DNA of 49,305 nucleotides from a virus, in IMG/VR virus record IMGVR_UViG_3300019776_000139, positions 1-49,305 of that record. The stretch is one strand, 5' to 3'. The notes beneath the pieces were generated by a model. That model saw only the letters and a program-made list of their open reading frames with translations, was not told the DNA's origin and searched no databases. This document shows positions 1 to 6,571 of this stretch, in pieces. Position 1 is the stretch's first letter, and each line of letters starts with the position of its first letter. The position numbers and the translations under genes were made by a program.

Positions 1-177
1 GTCGGTATCGTCCGAGTCGAGGATCCCTACGATGGAATCAAGTATTACATCAAGGGAATGGACGGTGTCGCGTTTGCCGGCATGAATGAAGAATCTGATA
101 AAAAGCACATCGCAGATTGGGGTTCAACTTTCCCTAATGATGCAGGTGACGTTTTGTTTGGAGTGGTAAAGCAATGA
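1..177 (+). CDS. C-terminal end of an unidentified protein (5' truncated)
   Basis: An open frame enters from the left edge in frame 1 and ends at a TGA at 175-177, giving the last 58 residues (ending DVLFGVVKQ). Its stop overlaps the ATG of the next gene (ATGA), the translational-coupling arrangement used throughout this array. No family is recognised from the visible part. Confidence 0.7.
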   Translation, partial: VGIVRVEDPYDGIKYYIKGMDGVAFAGMNEESDKKHIADWGSTFPNDAGDVLFGVVKQ

Positions 178-614
178 CCAAGATTGTCGTTTTCGACATT
201 GACGGAACCCTGGCGAACATTGAGCATCGCCGGGCTTTCGTCGCTACGAAGCCTAAGAACTGGCGTGCTTTTACGGCGGGCATTCCTAACGACACTCCAC
301 ATCACGACATTATTGATCTTGTCCATCTGTTTATGGATACAGGACATAACATCATTCTATGTTCGGGTAGGGGAGAGGAAAGTCGTGAAGTTACGGAACA
401 GCAGATGGATAAGTTTGCTGTAACATATCATCAACTTTACATGAGACCAGTAAAGGACCATCGTCCGGATGATATCATCAAGGTTGAACTACTTCAACAA
501 ATCCGTAATGATTGGGGAAACCCCAAGTATTGGTTTGATGATAGGCAACGAGTTGTAAATGCCATTAGAGCAGAAGGTGTTCGGGTGTTACAGGTTTGTG
601 ATGGTAACTTTTGA
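174..614 (+). CDS. Polynucleotide 3'-phosphatase (HAD; like the C-terminal domain of T4 Pnk)
   Basis: This 146-residue protein starts with the HAD motif I, VFDIDGTLA (nucleophile Asp8, acid Asp10). It continues with EHRRAF, a PKNWRAF segment, motif II in ILCSGRGEE, and motif III/IV with a WFDDR segment. This order matches the phosphatase domain of T4 polynucleotide kinase, which removes 3'-phosphate or 2',3'-cyclic phosphate ends from cut RNA. No kinase domain is fused to it; a separate P-loop kinase lies at 2527-3000, with RNA ligase halves between them. The ATG overlaps the upstream stop and the ligase starts 8 nt downstream, so it is probably the first dedicated gene of an RNA-repair operon. 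The HAD assignment is firm; the RNA-end role is inferred from family and context. Confidence 0.85.
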   Translation: MTKIVVFDIDGTLANIEHRRAFVATKPKNWRAFTAGIPNDTPHHDIIDLVHLFMDTGHNIILCSGRGEESREVTEQQMDKFAVTYHQLYMRPVKDHRPDDIIKVELLQQIRNDWGNPKYWFDDRQRVVNAIRAEGVRVLQVCDGNF

Positions 615-622
615 GGTAAGAA

Positions 623-1195
623 ATGTATCCTGAAATAAGACACATAAGCGATATTCTTCCACACATACAAGACTCTCCTGAGTTTATTGTTGCTGAGAAG
701 GAAGGATATACTGTTCTGAATTATGTCGTGGCAACTCACGATACTTTTCCTGCTGGTGATATTCATCGGCGTGAATGTCGTGGTTTGATCTTCGATTCTG
801 AAACTGGAAAGATCACTCGTAGACCTCTCCACAAGTTTCATAACATTGGAGAAAAGGAAGAGACCGCTGTTGAGAACTTAGACTTTTCCAAGTCACACAA
901 GATTTTTGAGAAGTTGGACGGCAGCATGATTGCTCCGTTTGAGATAGGTATAGGTTCTGGTGTTATTCGTTTCGGCACCAAGATGGGCGTCACTGATGTT
1001 TCCATGCAGGCCGAAGTGTTTGTTGCTGAGAACCCTCGCTATCTGGAGTTTTCTAAGTGGTGCATCTCTAACGAGATTACTCCTATCTTTGAGTGGGTAA
1101 GCAATCAGCAGCGTATTGTTCTTGACTATCCTAAGGACAATCTCATATTGATTGCTGCTCGTCATATGATAACAGGTGAGTATATTCGTTTGTAA
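623..1195 (+). CDS. RNA ligase (T4 Rnl1 family), N-terminal half
   Basis: The 190-residue product carries the first half of an Rnl1-type ATP-dependent RNA ligase. The nucleotidyl-acceptor motif is EKLDGS with Lys97 (T4 Rnl1 uses Lys99). RECRGLIF precedes it, and a FEW motif (motif III/IIIa) is followed by RIVLDYP and a final TGEYI. Motifs IV and V are absent here but present in the gene at 1941-2534. Summing the two pieces gives about 387 residues, close to the 374 of T4 Rnl1, so little or nothing has been lost. The break coincides with an antisense GIY-YIG endonuclease gene. The enzyme seals RNA nicks after end-healing by the neighbouring phosphatase and kinase. It is unknown whether the halves reassemble in trans or the fragment is inactive. 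Confidence 0.88.
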   Translation: MYPEIRHISDILPHIQDSPEFIVAEKEGYTVLNYVVATHDTFPAGDIHRRECRGLIFDSETGKITRRPLHKFHNIGEKEETAVENLDFSKSHKIFEKLDGSMIAPFEIGIGSGVIRFGTKMGVTDVSMQAEVFVAENPRYLEFSKWCISNEITPIFEWVSNQQRIVLDYPKDNLILIAARHMITGEYIRL

Positions 1196-1829
1196 GATGT
1201 TGAGAGAGTGCCTTTTCGGAAATGAAAACAACTCTCTCACTTCTTGCCTTTTGTATCAACTCTAAGGAAATAGACTGTCCGTAAAACGACTCAATCTTTT
1301 TTATCTTGTTGATCAGGCGAGATTGGCATCTTTTCTTGATAGCATCTTGTGTATGGCAAGAAGACATATCAACAGAATATGATCCATCTTTCTTTCTGGT
1401 GGCAACTCTGCGGTCAATCTCATCTTGTGTCCATTCACCCTTTACTTCCCAACCTCTTCTTCCTGCTTTTGAGTTTTTGTTTTTACCTGCTTCAGTAGTA
1501 GCATACTCTATAAGTCTCTGTCGGGTTTCTGGTGTATGTGGTTTATTGAATGGTGGTGGTCTGTTACCGCCGACCGTTAGATTGTAGGTATGTTCGGAAG
1601 AAACATAGTCTTCATTGACTATTCTTTCCTCTGCTTCATATGCCTCTTGTTCGGAAGAAAAGAACTGAATGATTTCTTTGCGGAAGTTATTCTTGCCGTG
1701 CTTTCTGATTGCTCTGGTAATGGCTGTGCCTGATCCCATGTAATCATCATCAAGCGTTTGTGTGGAATGAACGCCGATGTATTCCTTATTGTTGAGAAGG
1801 TTCGTTGTCTTGTATAGATAAATATACAT
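1143..1829 (-). CDS. GIY-YIG homing endonuclease inserted in the RNA ligase gene
   Basis: The 228-residue product opens with MYIYLYKTTN and KEYIGVHST, the two halves of the GIY-YIG catalytic core. A segment with DDYMGSGT and conserved basic residues and a NUMOD-like C-terminal region with GRRGW follow. An ATG seven codons upstream (to 1850) exists, but the ribosome binding site AAGGA sits between the two ATGs, seven bases before the one chosen. It is the only minus-strand gene in the first 25 kb. Its last 17 or so codons run antisense into the ligase coding sequence (1143-1195), so the mobile gene has captured host-gene sequence as its own C terminus. It is probably a selfish homing gene rather than a repair component. 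Confidence 0.9.
   Translation of the reverse strand: MYIYLYKTTNLLNNKEYIGVHSTQTLDDDYMGSGTAITRAIRKHGKNNFRKEIIQFFSSEQEAYEAEERIVNEDYVSSEHTYNLTVGGNRPPPFNKPHTPETRQRLIEYATTEAGKNKNSKAGRRGWEVKGEWTQDEIDRRVATRKKDGSYSVDMSSCHTQDAIKKRCQSRLINKIKKIESFYGQSISLELIQKARSERVVFISEKALSQHLTNEYTHLLSYDEQQSI
1201..1239 (+). terminator. Hairpin just after the ligase N-half stop codon
   Basis: TGAGAGAGT at 1201-1209 pairs perfectly with ACTCTCTCA at 1231-1239 around a 21-nt loop, five bases after the stop codon. The downstream sequence is only moderately T-rich. It may end the ligase N-half transcript, but it also lies inside the antisense endonuclease gene. Confidence 0.4.
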
Positions 1830-1854
1830 GCTGATGTTCCTTGTTAGCATTAGG

Positions 1855-1890
1855 GTAGGTGGGGATTGCCGTCCCGCGACCTACATTTTT
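1855..1890 (+). terminator. Rho-independent-type terminator before the second ligase half
   Basis: GTAGGT (1855-1860) pairs with ACCTAC (1879-1884), and an inner GGGA (1862-1865) pairs with TCCC (1872-1875). A run of five T follows at 1886-1890. It lies directly upstream of a consensus promoter, insulating the second ligase half from transcription through the inserted element. Confidence 0.6.
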
Positions 1891-1891
1891 A

Positions 1892-1920
1892 TTGACTACT
1901 CTATTTAGTTCATCTATAAT
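1892..1920 (+). promoter_or_regulatory. Consensus sigma-70 promoter for the ligase C-terminal half
   Basis: TTGACT (1892-1897), a 17-base spacer and a perfect TATAAT (1915-1920) lie 20 bases before the start codon. A GGAG ribosome binding site is at 1930-1933. This argues that the second ligase half is expressed as its own gene rather than only by splicing. Confidence 0.75.
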
Positions 1921-1940
1921 AGAGTTTATGGAGATTCGTC

Positions 1941-2534
1941 ATGGAAAACACTGATTTTTTTGATATGTTGAAGCACTACAACATTCCTGTTGTGAATGCT
2001 TACGACATTGATTCATCCAAGCATCCGTCTTACATAGTGGATATCGTTCGTCAAGCAGAAGACTTTGAGGGTGTTGTAATCTGCTGGGAAGATGGTTATC
2101 GCGTAAAGTGTAAGTCGGACTGGTATGTGCGTATTCACAAGGTCAAGTCCCTGCTTGGTCAGGAGCGTGATGTTGTGAAGTTGATCCTGAACAATGAACT
2201 GGACGACTTGCTTCCTGTTCTTCCTCGCGAAGATGTGGAACGAGTGGAAAAGTTCCAAGTTGATTTGATAGAACAACTCCGTCTGTCTGCTTGGACTGTC
2301 TACATGACTGTAATCAAGAACCGTGATACTATGGATCGAAAGACCTTTGCCATCAAGTATGCTCCGACTTTCGATCCTGTTATTCGTGGACTTGTTTTCC
2401 AGTTCTGGGACAAGGAATGTAATGAACACTTGACTTATGCCGCGATTGTTGCTATGATACTCAAGCATTGTGGTTCCAACGCTTCCTACGCAAAGGTCAA
2501 GGAAGCATTTCTGAAGGATGTTGATTATGTCTAA
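1941..2534 (+). CDS. RNA ligase (T4 Rnl1 family), C-terminal half
   Basis: This 197-residue piece completes the ligase begun at 623. It has motif IV (EGVV, Glu43), motif V (KxK in RVKCKSDWY) and an Rnl1-like helical C-terminal region. Without Lys97 on the other piece it cannot be adenylylated, so activity would require association of the two polypeptides. It has its own GGAG site seven bases before the ATG and its own promoter, with a terminator upstream. It overlaps the kinase gene by 8 bases. An intron cannot be excluded: joining T1192 or so to position 1939 would keep the frame. The antisense endonuclease and private promoter make two separate genes more likely. Confidence 0.85.
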   Translation: MENTDFFDMLKHYNIPVVNAYDIDSSKHPSYIVDIVRQAEDFEGVVICWEDGYRVKCKSDWYVRIHKVKSLLGQERDVVKLILNNELDDLLPVLPREDVERVEKFQVDLIEQLRLSAWTVYMTVIKNRDTMDRKTFAIKYAPTFDPVIRGLVFQFWDKECNEHLTYAAIVAMILKHCGSNASYAKVKEAFLKDVDYV

Positions 2535-3000
2535 GCCTGTTCTGTGGATGCTTGTCGGAGTCCCTGGCTCCGGCAAGTCTACTTGGGTGGATCGTCAGCT
2601 TGAAAACTGTGATGATCCTCCTTTCATCGCTTCAACTGATAATCTGCTTGAGCATATTGCCAAGCAAGAAGGCAAAACCTATGATGAGGTTTTTAAGGAC
2701 AATATCAAGGTTGCCGAGAAGCGTATGTATACTCAGGTTGCTCTTGCGACCGATCTTGACGAATGTATCATCTGGGATCAGACCAATCTTACTCGCCGTT
2801 CTCGCGCCAAGAAGTTGATTCTGATTCCAGACCATTACAAGAAGATTGCTGTGTTCTTTCCAACTCCTTTGGACTTGGATGCGCGGCTTGCTTCTCGTCC
2901 TGGTAAGACCATTCCGCCTCACATTGTTGACGCTATGGTCGAAATGATTGAGCAGCCTATGCTTGATGAGGGCTTTGATGAACTCCGATTGGGGAACTGA
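2527..3000 (+). CDS. Polynucleotide 5'-kinase (P-loop; like the N-terminal domain of T4 Pnk)
   Basis: The 157-residue protein has a Walker A motif GVPGSGKST near the N terminus, as in T4 Pnk. It also has a DQTNLTRRSR segment matching the lid/substrate-binding region of RNA and DNA 5'-kinases. It probably phosphorylates 5'-OH ends of cleaved RNA so that the ligase can seal them. In T4 the kinase and phosphatase form one polypeptide; here they are separate genes on either side of the ligase. An in-frame ATG at 2518 exists, but AAGGA at 2514-2518 is spaced correctly only for the ATG at 2527. The gene overlaps the ligase stop. Confidence 0.85.
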   Translation: MSKPVLWMLVGVPGSGKSTWVDRQLENCDDPPFIASTDNLLEHIAKQEGKTYDEVFKDNIKVAEKRMYTQVALATDLDECIIWDQTNLTRRSRAKKLILIPDHYKKIAVFFPTPLDLDARLASRPGKTIPPHIVDAMVEMIEQPMLDEGFDELRLGN

Positions 3001-3268
3001 GGTTGAGGTTGAGCGGAGAAATCGTATCCGCTTGACCTTGGCCGCTTATGCGTATGAGTATGATGATAATTCCATCATGTCGGACGCGGAGTTTGATAAT
3101 CTGTCGCAGGCTATTCGACCTGAAATCGCAACGGGTCACAAGCAACATGACAAGTTCTTTCGCGAAAAGTTTGACGCAAACACCGGTATGTGGATTAGAG
3201 AACATCCGTTTCTTCTTACCGTTGAACGCCGTTATCGTTGGAATCTAAGTAAAGGATACTACAAATGA
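2978..3268 (+). CDS. Small conserved phage protein with DNA-ligase-N-terminus-like segment
   Basis: The 96-residue product contains AYAYEYDDNSIMSDAEFDNL, which resembles the helical N-terminal Ia region of NAD-dependent DNA ligases (the YYVLD...SDAEYD pattern), and ends with TGMWIREHP. No catalytic ligase motifs follow, so it is not an active ligase. The start at 2978 has a GAGG site six bases upstream. It overlaps the kinase by 23 bases and the next gene by four (ATGA). Function is unknown; the similarity to the LigA N terminus is my observation by eye. Confidence 0.7.
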   Translation: MNSDWGTEVEVERRNRIRLTLAAYAYEYDDNSIMSDAEFDNLSQAIRPEIATGHKQHDKFFREKFDANTGMWIREHPFLLTVERRYRWNLSKGYYK

Positions 3269-3414
3269 AAGAATACACTGTCAGATATAACATCGGCGCA
3301 TATATCTATGAGTCCACTGTAAGGACTTCTAGTTCTAATGCCGCATTGCTTTGGGCTGAATCGATTGGTGGATATAATCCGACTGTCGTGAAAGAAGTGG
3401 AACTGCCAGAGTGA
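3265..3414 (+). CDS. Small hypothetical protein (49 aa)
   Basis: The frame begins at an ATG that overlaps the upstream stop (ATGA) and ends at TGA 3412-3414, which overlaps the GTG start of the next gene. The composition is soluble (KEYTVRYNIGAYIYES, ending KEVELPE). The tight coupling at both ends is the main evidence that it is real. Confidence 0.6.
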   Translation: MKEYTVRYNIGAYIYESTVRTSSSNAALLWAESIGGYNPTVVKEVELPE

Positions 3415-3659
3415 CCGCATTCATTCTGCTTATACCACTCATTGTCATATATGCGCTCTTGTTGCCTATGATGGCGCAATCTATTCGCACCACTCTAGAA
3501 GTGAGACGAGAGAGAGCCAAACATGCGGAATTGATTAGACGAAACGAAGAAGCATTCAAGGCGCGTAAAGAAAGAATGTACGCTGCTGGCGCTTTTTACT
3601 ATGATGCCTGTACTGATCAGTTTTACGGAAAAGATCGAAGTGTGATGGAAGAAGTATAA
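3411..3659 (+). CDS. Single-pass membrane protein, hypothetical (82 aa)
   Basis: It starts at GTG 3411, overlapping the previous stop. Residues 4-22 (FILLIPLIVIYALLLPMM) form one N-terminal membrane span, followed by a charged, helical, basic tail (RRERAKHAELIRRNEE). The stop overlaps the next ATG (TAATG). Function is unknown. Confidence 0.65.
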   Translation: MTAFILLIPLIVIYALLLPMMAQSIRTTLEVRRERAKHAELIRRNEEAFKARKERMYAAGAFYYDACTDQFYGKDRSVMEEV

Positions 3660-3853
3660 TGAAGACGCTGAGTGAATACGAAAAAACCCTTAGGGAACTT
3701 AGAGAGTTTGAAACAGCATGGGTAGGTGTTGCTTGCGACCATTGTGGAGGTGAGTTGTATGATCCGACTCCCGGCGTGGTGCTTATGACAAATCCGCCGA
3801 AGATCAATGTTCAATGTTCAAAATGTGGTTTTAATGGATTCATGACGAAATGA
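3659..3853 (+). CDS. Small zinc-ribbon protein (64 aa)
   Basis: Two CxxC pairs (CDHC near residue 26 and CSKC near residue 53) are spaced as a zinc ribbon after a charged helical N terminus. It is too small to assign further; zinc-dependent nucleic-acid or protein binding is plausible. It is coupled to both neighbours by overlapping start and stop codons. Confidence 0.7.
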   Translation: MKTLSEYEKTLRELREFETAWVGVACDHCGGELYDPTPGVVLMTNPPKINVQCSKCGFNGFMTK

Positions 3854-4518
3854 AGTTCGGAATCATTTCAGATTTACACATGGAGTTTGAGCCGTGGTTC
3901 TTTGAACCCGATCCAGATGTATTCTATCTGAATGCAGGCGATACTCATCCGAATGAGTTGATGCGAGATTATTTTCATCTAAACGTATTGAAGAGTAATG
4001 TCTTTTGGGTCAAGGGCAACCATGACTATTACGGGCATTCGTTTCGTGATGCTGCTACGGACTTTCCGATTCCGCAGACAGTTGGCAACTTGAAGATTGT
4101 TGGTGCCACTCTGTGGACTGACATTCGTCCTGATCGCTGGTTTGATTTTCGTGAATACATGATGGACTATCGCCAGATCAATGGCATGAACTACGATAGA
4201 TACATGAATGCTCATAAGACGCAGCATGATTATCTTTTCAGCTCTGATGCTGATATCTGGGTCATTCATCATCTGCCGTCTTATCAGTCAGTTCACGAAG
4301 ACTATCGCCACTCAGATGGCAATGACTTCTTCGCAACTGAGTTATCTTACAAGATACTAGATATGAGAAAGCCGCCCAAGTTGATTGTTCATGGTCATAC
4401 GCATAGGCGACTTGACTATATGATTGGTGATACTCGCGTTGTCTGTAACCCTCGCGGATATCCTGGCGAGAATGAATGGTATAGAAACTATCAGCCCCTT
4501 ATTGTGGAGATTGAATGA
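3850..4518 (+). CDS. Calcineurin-like metallophosphoesterase
   Basis: The 222-residue protein has the dinuclear-metal motifs in order: ISDLHME (DxH) at the N terminus, NAGDTH (GD), KGNHDYY (GNHD), a HHLPS histidine and HGHTHRR (GHxH) near the C terminus. Phage members of this family dephosphorylate nucleotides or proteins or cleave cyclic phosphates. Given the RNA-repair genes upstream, a role in processing 2',3'-cyclic ends is possible but is only inference. Confidence 0.88.
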   Translation: MKFGIISDLHMEFEPWFFEPDPDVFYLNAGDTHPNELMRDYFHLNVLKSNVFWVKGNHDYYGHSFRDAATDFPIPQTVGNLKIVGATLWTDIRPDRWFDFREYMMDYRQINGMNYDRYMNAHKTQHDYLFSSDADIWVIHHLPSYQSVHEDYRHSDGNDFFATELSYKILDMRKPPKLIVHGHTHRRLDYMIGDTRVVCNPRGYPGENEWYRNYQPLIVEIE

Positions 4519-4712
4519 TGACTGCTAATCGAAGAGCCCTAATGAAAACAGGTTTGTTTGCGGCGTTTCTGATGATTTGTTTTGCTATAGGTATCGTGTG
4601 GCCTGCCTTTGTCGGATACTTATCTCTGGCGTTTCTTGCCGCTGTTTGCTTTTTTGCCGTTTATATGGTCTTTTTAGGATACGAAGAACATAAAGAGATT
4701 TTCAAGGAGTAA
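4515..4712 (+). CDS. Two-TM small membrane protein (65 aa)
   Basis: The product is almost entirely two hydrophobic spans (about residues 12-30 and 34-55) with a short acidic/basic tail. It overlaps the upstream stop (ATGATG; a second ATG three bases on is possible). No family is recognised. Confidence 0.6.
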   Translation: MMTANRRALMKTGLFAAFLMICFAIGIVWPAFVGYLSLAFLAAVCFFAVYMVFLGYEEHKEIFKE

Positions 4713-4714
4713 AA

Positions 4715-4969
4715 ATGGACATTGTAATCTATTCAAAACCCAACTGTAACTGGTGCGTCAAGGCCAAAGAGTTGATGAACCGACTTCATATGAAATATGA
4801 TGAGCTTGTGCTTAATATTGATTATGAGCGTGATGAACTGCGCGAAATCTTGCCAGAAAACATTCCTCTGACTGTTCCACAAATCTTTGTCGATGGTCAT
4901 CGCATTGGTGGATACGAAGAGTTTGCTGAGTATTGTGATAACCATGGGTTGGGTGATGATAATGGATAA
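4715..4969 (+). CDS. Glutaredoxin (thioltransferase)
   Basis: The 84-residue protein has the glutaredoxin fold signature: an IVIYSKPNCNWC active site (CxxC at residues 11-14), the TVPQIF cis-proline loop and GGYEE for glutathione binding. Phage glutaredoxins reduce the phage or host ribonucleotide reductase; no reductase gene lies in this window. A strong AAGGAG site precedes the ATG. Confidence 0.92.
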   Translation: MDIVIYSKPNCNWCVKAKELMNRLHMKYDELVLNIDYERDELREILPENIPLTVPQIFVDGHRIGGYEEFAEYCDNHGLGDDNG

Positions 4970-5180
4970 GAACCGTTTCAAAAAAGCATTGCGTCACGCA
5001 ACAATCACAACCTCAATGTTGATTGGTGGACTTACTGCTGTCTTTCTTCCGTTCTTTCTTATCGCATACTACCTTCCAATCAAAGACACGATGGTTGGAG
5101 TGTTTGTGATGCTCGGTTGGTTTGCTGTCGTTGCTTTTGGTGGCTTTGTAGCTGCGTACTATCACGACAATAGGCACTAG
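4962..5180 (+). CDS. Two-TM small membrane protein (72 aa)
   Basis: The ATG at 4962 overlaps the glutaredoxin stop. The basic N terminus (MDKNRFKKALRHA) is followed by two hydrophobic spans (about 16-37 and 43-65). The longer frame to 4887 is a read-through of the overlap. Function is unknown. Confidence 0.6.
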   Translation: MDKNRFKKALRHATITTSMLIGGLTAVFLPFFLIAYYLPIKDTMVGVFVMLGWFAVVAFGGFVAAYYHDNRH

Positions 5181-5185
5181 ATACA

Positions 5186-5380
5186 ATGAGCAATGATGAA
5201 CTGAACAAGCAGGTGCTTTCCGCAACTGACAAGTTCCTTGATAGACGCGCATTGATCTTCCTCGAGGAAGCAATCGCACACTATATTGGAAGACACGGCG
5301 TAAAAAAGACTAGACAGTACCTAGAGTATATGCTAGAATACTTAAATGAGTTCGAAACAGAGGAAAGAAAAGATGTATAA
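5186..5380 (+). CDS. Small helical hypothetical protein (64 aa)
   Basis: A soluble, largely helical protein ending in an acidic stretch (YLNEFETEERKDV). It overlaps the next start by eight bases. No family is recognised. Confidence 0.6.
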   Translation: MSNDELNKQVLSATDKFLDRRALIFLEEAIAHYIGRHGVKKTRQYLEYMLEYLNEFETEERKDV

Positions 5381-5648
5381 CGTGACTGTTGAAAAGACTA
5401 TGGATCTTGGCTTTGAGGCTGCTGGCAGTCTTGTTGCTCAGGTTCTAATGGAAGACTTTGAGTTCATTTCAAAGGAAATCAATGAACTGACTTATAGGGT
5501 AGGCACACTCAAGCCCTATGAAGTCGAAGACTTGAAGACCAACATTGAAATGCGTGACGCCATGAAGTCACTTCTGCGCTATTACCTTACCCATCGTGAT
5601 TATGTTGAGTTCATGGAGCTTCAGAGGGTCTATGGTAATGTTGACTAA
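5373..5648 (+). CDS. Hypothetical protein (91 aa)
   Basis: The start MYNVTVEK is chosen because GAGGAAAG lies upstream at good spacing; the frame is open to 5346, but that region lacks a site. The product is acidic and helical with no recognised motif. It overlaps its neighbours at both ends. Confidence 0.6.
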   Translation: MYNVTVEKTMDLGFEAAGSLVAQVLMEDFEFISKEINELTYRVGTLKPYEVEDLKTNIEMRDAMKSLLRYYLTHRDYVEFMELQRVYGNVD

Positions 5649-5907
5649 GACTGAGCTAAAGGAAACACTCTCTAAGTGTTTCGCTAGTGTTACGTTTACC
5701 AAGGCGGATGGTTCTGTCCGCGAAATGACTTGCACTCTTATGAGTGAGCATCTTCCCAAGCAGGCAATTGATGAAACTGTTCGTCATGTGCCAAGGCGTG
5801 AGAATGATGAAGTTATTTCTGTTTGGGATTGTGACAAGCAGGCCTGGCGGTCTTTTCGACTGGATTCTGTAACTAAAATTCTATATATAGGAGTAGATAG
5901 AGTATAA
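5638..5907 (+). CDS. DUF2693-like phage protein
   Basis: The 89-residue protein has the layout of small phage proteins often grouped as DUF2693: a helical start (LTKTELKETL), a VTFTKADGS strand pair with EMTCTL, then VWDCDKQAWRSFRLDSV at the C-terminal side. These are thought to form a small beta-barrel of unknown role. The start at 5638 has a GAGGG nine bases upstream; the ATG at 5632 is too close to it. Confidence 0.7.
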   Translation: MLTKTELKETLSKCFASVTFTKADGSVREMTCTLMSEHLPKQAIDETVRHVPRRENDEVISVWDCDKQAWRSFRLDSVTKILYIGVDRV

Positions 5908-5999
5908 TGCCACATCCACATAAGAATAGGCCGCGAACAGGTCGCAGAAAGATCGGATCTAAGAAGCGAAAGAAGGCGGCCAGAAACAGGAAGCGATAG
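5907..5999 (+). CDS. Hyperbasic micro-protein (30 aa)
   Basis: ATG 5907 overlaps the preceding stop (TAATG), and the frame ends at TAG 5997-5999, one base before the next ATG. About half of the residues are Arg or Lys (RRKIGSKKRKKAARNRKR), resembling the tails of ribosomal or nucleic-acid-binding proteins. The tight packing between two certain genes supports it. Confidence 0.6.
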   Translation: MPHPHKNRPRTGRRKIGSKKRKKAARNRKR

Positions 6000-6000
6000 T

Positions 6001-6255
6001 ATGGGTAAAAAGAGCAGGGCTGAACGCCGTCACAATCATGAGCGTATGATTGATAAAGTCAAGAAGTTTCGATTCGTACTACCAGAATTTTATAATGGTG
6101 ATGAAGAAAAGAGGCAGAGACACATACGCAAAATGGCTGAGACGCGAAAGCCCTGCTCTTGTTTTATGTGTGGTAATCCACGCAAGCACTGGAAAGACAA
6201 GACTATGCAAGAAAAACGATTTGTAGAAAAGATAAGAACCGATTATGAGTGCTGA
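6001..6255 (+). CDS. Conserved basic protein with CSCFMCGNPRK motif
   Basis: The 84-residue, highly basic protein carries CSCFMCGNPRK followed by QEKRF, a pattern I recognise from small proteins of phages and bacteria with unknown function. The Cys residues may bind a metal. It overlaps the next gene by 11 bases. Confidence 0.75.
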   Translation: MGKKSRAERRHNHERMIDKVKKFRFVLPEFYNGDEEKRQRHIRKMAETRKPCSCFMCGNPRKHWKDKTMQEKRFVEKIRTDYEC

Positions 6256-6571
6256 CAACGGAATTTATATTCTGCTAACAAAAGGTCCAGAATATCGCGT
6301 TGGATATCATCAAGCTATTGACAACATTTATGGAAACTTTTCCGATGAATCTTTTCAATGGCAGGGTGATCCAGAAATGATGTATCATTATTTCCACGCA
6401 GATAAGATGTTTTCCAATCTTGAAGAAGCCCTTGACTGTGCCGAAGAGATGGTCTATAATTATGATTATCTCGAAGACGGAATTTGTGTAATTTCCGACT
6501 TCAAAGACTGGGACTTCAACAATCTAAGGAAGAACTATGGCAAAGAAGACCAAAACAGCAAAAGCACTTGA
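6245..6571 (+). CDS. Conserved phage protein of the MSADNGIYIL type
   Basis: The 108-residue protein begins MSADNGIYIL, then EYRVGYHQAI, a start shared by a widespread set of small phage proteins. The second half is acidic with many aromatic residues. It overlaps the next start by 35 bases. No biochemical role is known to me. Confidence 0.8.
   Translation: MSADNGIYILLTKGPEYRVGYHQAIDNIYGNFSDESFQWQGDPEMMYHYFHADKMFSNLEEALDCAEEMVYNYDYLEDGICVISDFKDWDFNNLRKNYGKEDQNSKST

Noticed and set aside
1190-1938. Group I intron in the RNA ligase gene
   Set aside because: A frame-keeping splice can be drawn, but I see no convincing P3/P7 core. The endonuclease is antisense, and a terminator plus private promoter precede the second half. 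Kept only as an alternative.
2978-3268. NAD-dependent DNA ligase
   Set aside because: Only an N-terminal-like helical segment is present; adenylation motifs are absent.
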